Origin: JAGWJU01 sp035533295
GTDB taxonomy: Bacteria > Elusimicrobiota > Elusimicrobia > UBA1565 > UBA9628
NCBI GenBank assembly: GCA_035533295.1
Contig: DATLUA010000056.1
Span: 1-31,354, forward strand
Length of the DNA stretch: 31,354 nt
Reading direction: 5' to 3'
The stretch's first letter is position 1. The DNA is not shown here. Below are more notes on the stretch, generated by a model. That model saw nothing but the letters and a program-made list of their open reading frames with translations, was not told the DNA's origin and did not search any database.

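Overview
The window looks like chromosomal DNA of a GC-rich bacterium (roughly 60-65% G+C by eye). Everything I accept as coding lies on the minus strand, so transcription runs from high to low coordinates. Two very different blocks sit head to tail.

Block 1 (31354 down to 5083) is one uninterrupted reading frame of 8,756 complete codons before its TAA stop. It is still open at the right edge of the window, so its N-terminus is missing. It encodes a giant exported or surface protein with no enzyme domain that I can recognise. From N to C it has about 32 tandem Ig-like repeats (to about 19219), about 17 Ig/invasin/filamin-like repeats (to about 12270), about 8 repeats with Asp-rich calcium-loop motifs (to about 6870), a Cys- and Asp-rich EF-hand/thrombospondin-3-like stretch, a fibronectin-III-like domain, and a C-terminal YPNPF / FlgD-like Ig domain of the kind found at the end of secreted proteins. 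Ten consecutive Ig-like domains are duplicated as a unit (26287-30108 and 22435-26286). Cysteines occur almost only as close pairs. Four small inserts with an 'IG.E...RG..GT...H..G' pattern recall phage structural proteins.

Block 2 (5021 down to 1, running off the left edge) is a compact SUF iron-sulfur cluster assembly operon in the order sufB-sufC-sufD-sufS-sufU(partial). The joints are 15 nt, an ATGA overlap, 1 nt and 3 nt, which indicates one transcript with translational coupling. The set contains the SufBCD scaffold/ATPase complex, the cysteine desulfurase SufS and the SufU-type sulfur-transfer/scaffold protein.

Only about 60 bp separate the giant gene's stop from the preferred sufB start. 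That gap holds a palindrome at 5038-5062 matching 24 of 25 positions of the type 1 IscR consensus as I remember it, overlapping a plausible sigma-70 promoter. This suggests feedback control of the suf operon by an IscR/Rrf2-family Fe-S sensor and possibly a leaderless sufB mRNA.

Taxonomy is inferred only. Giant repeat proteins with FlgD-like C-termini, SufU use and this GC content would suit Elusimicrobiota or a similar phylum (Omnitrophota and FCB-group lineages are alternatives). No RNA gene, CRISPR array, insertion sequence or integrase was seen, and no gene-free stretch exceeds 300 bases.
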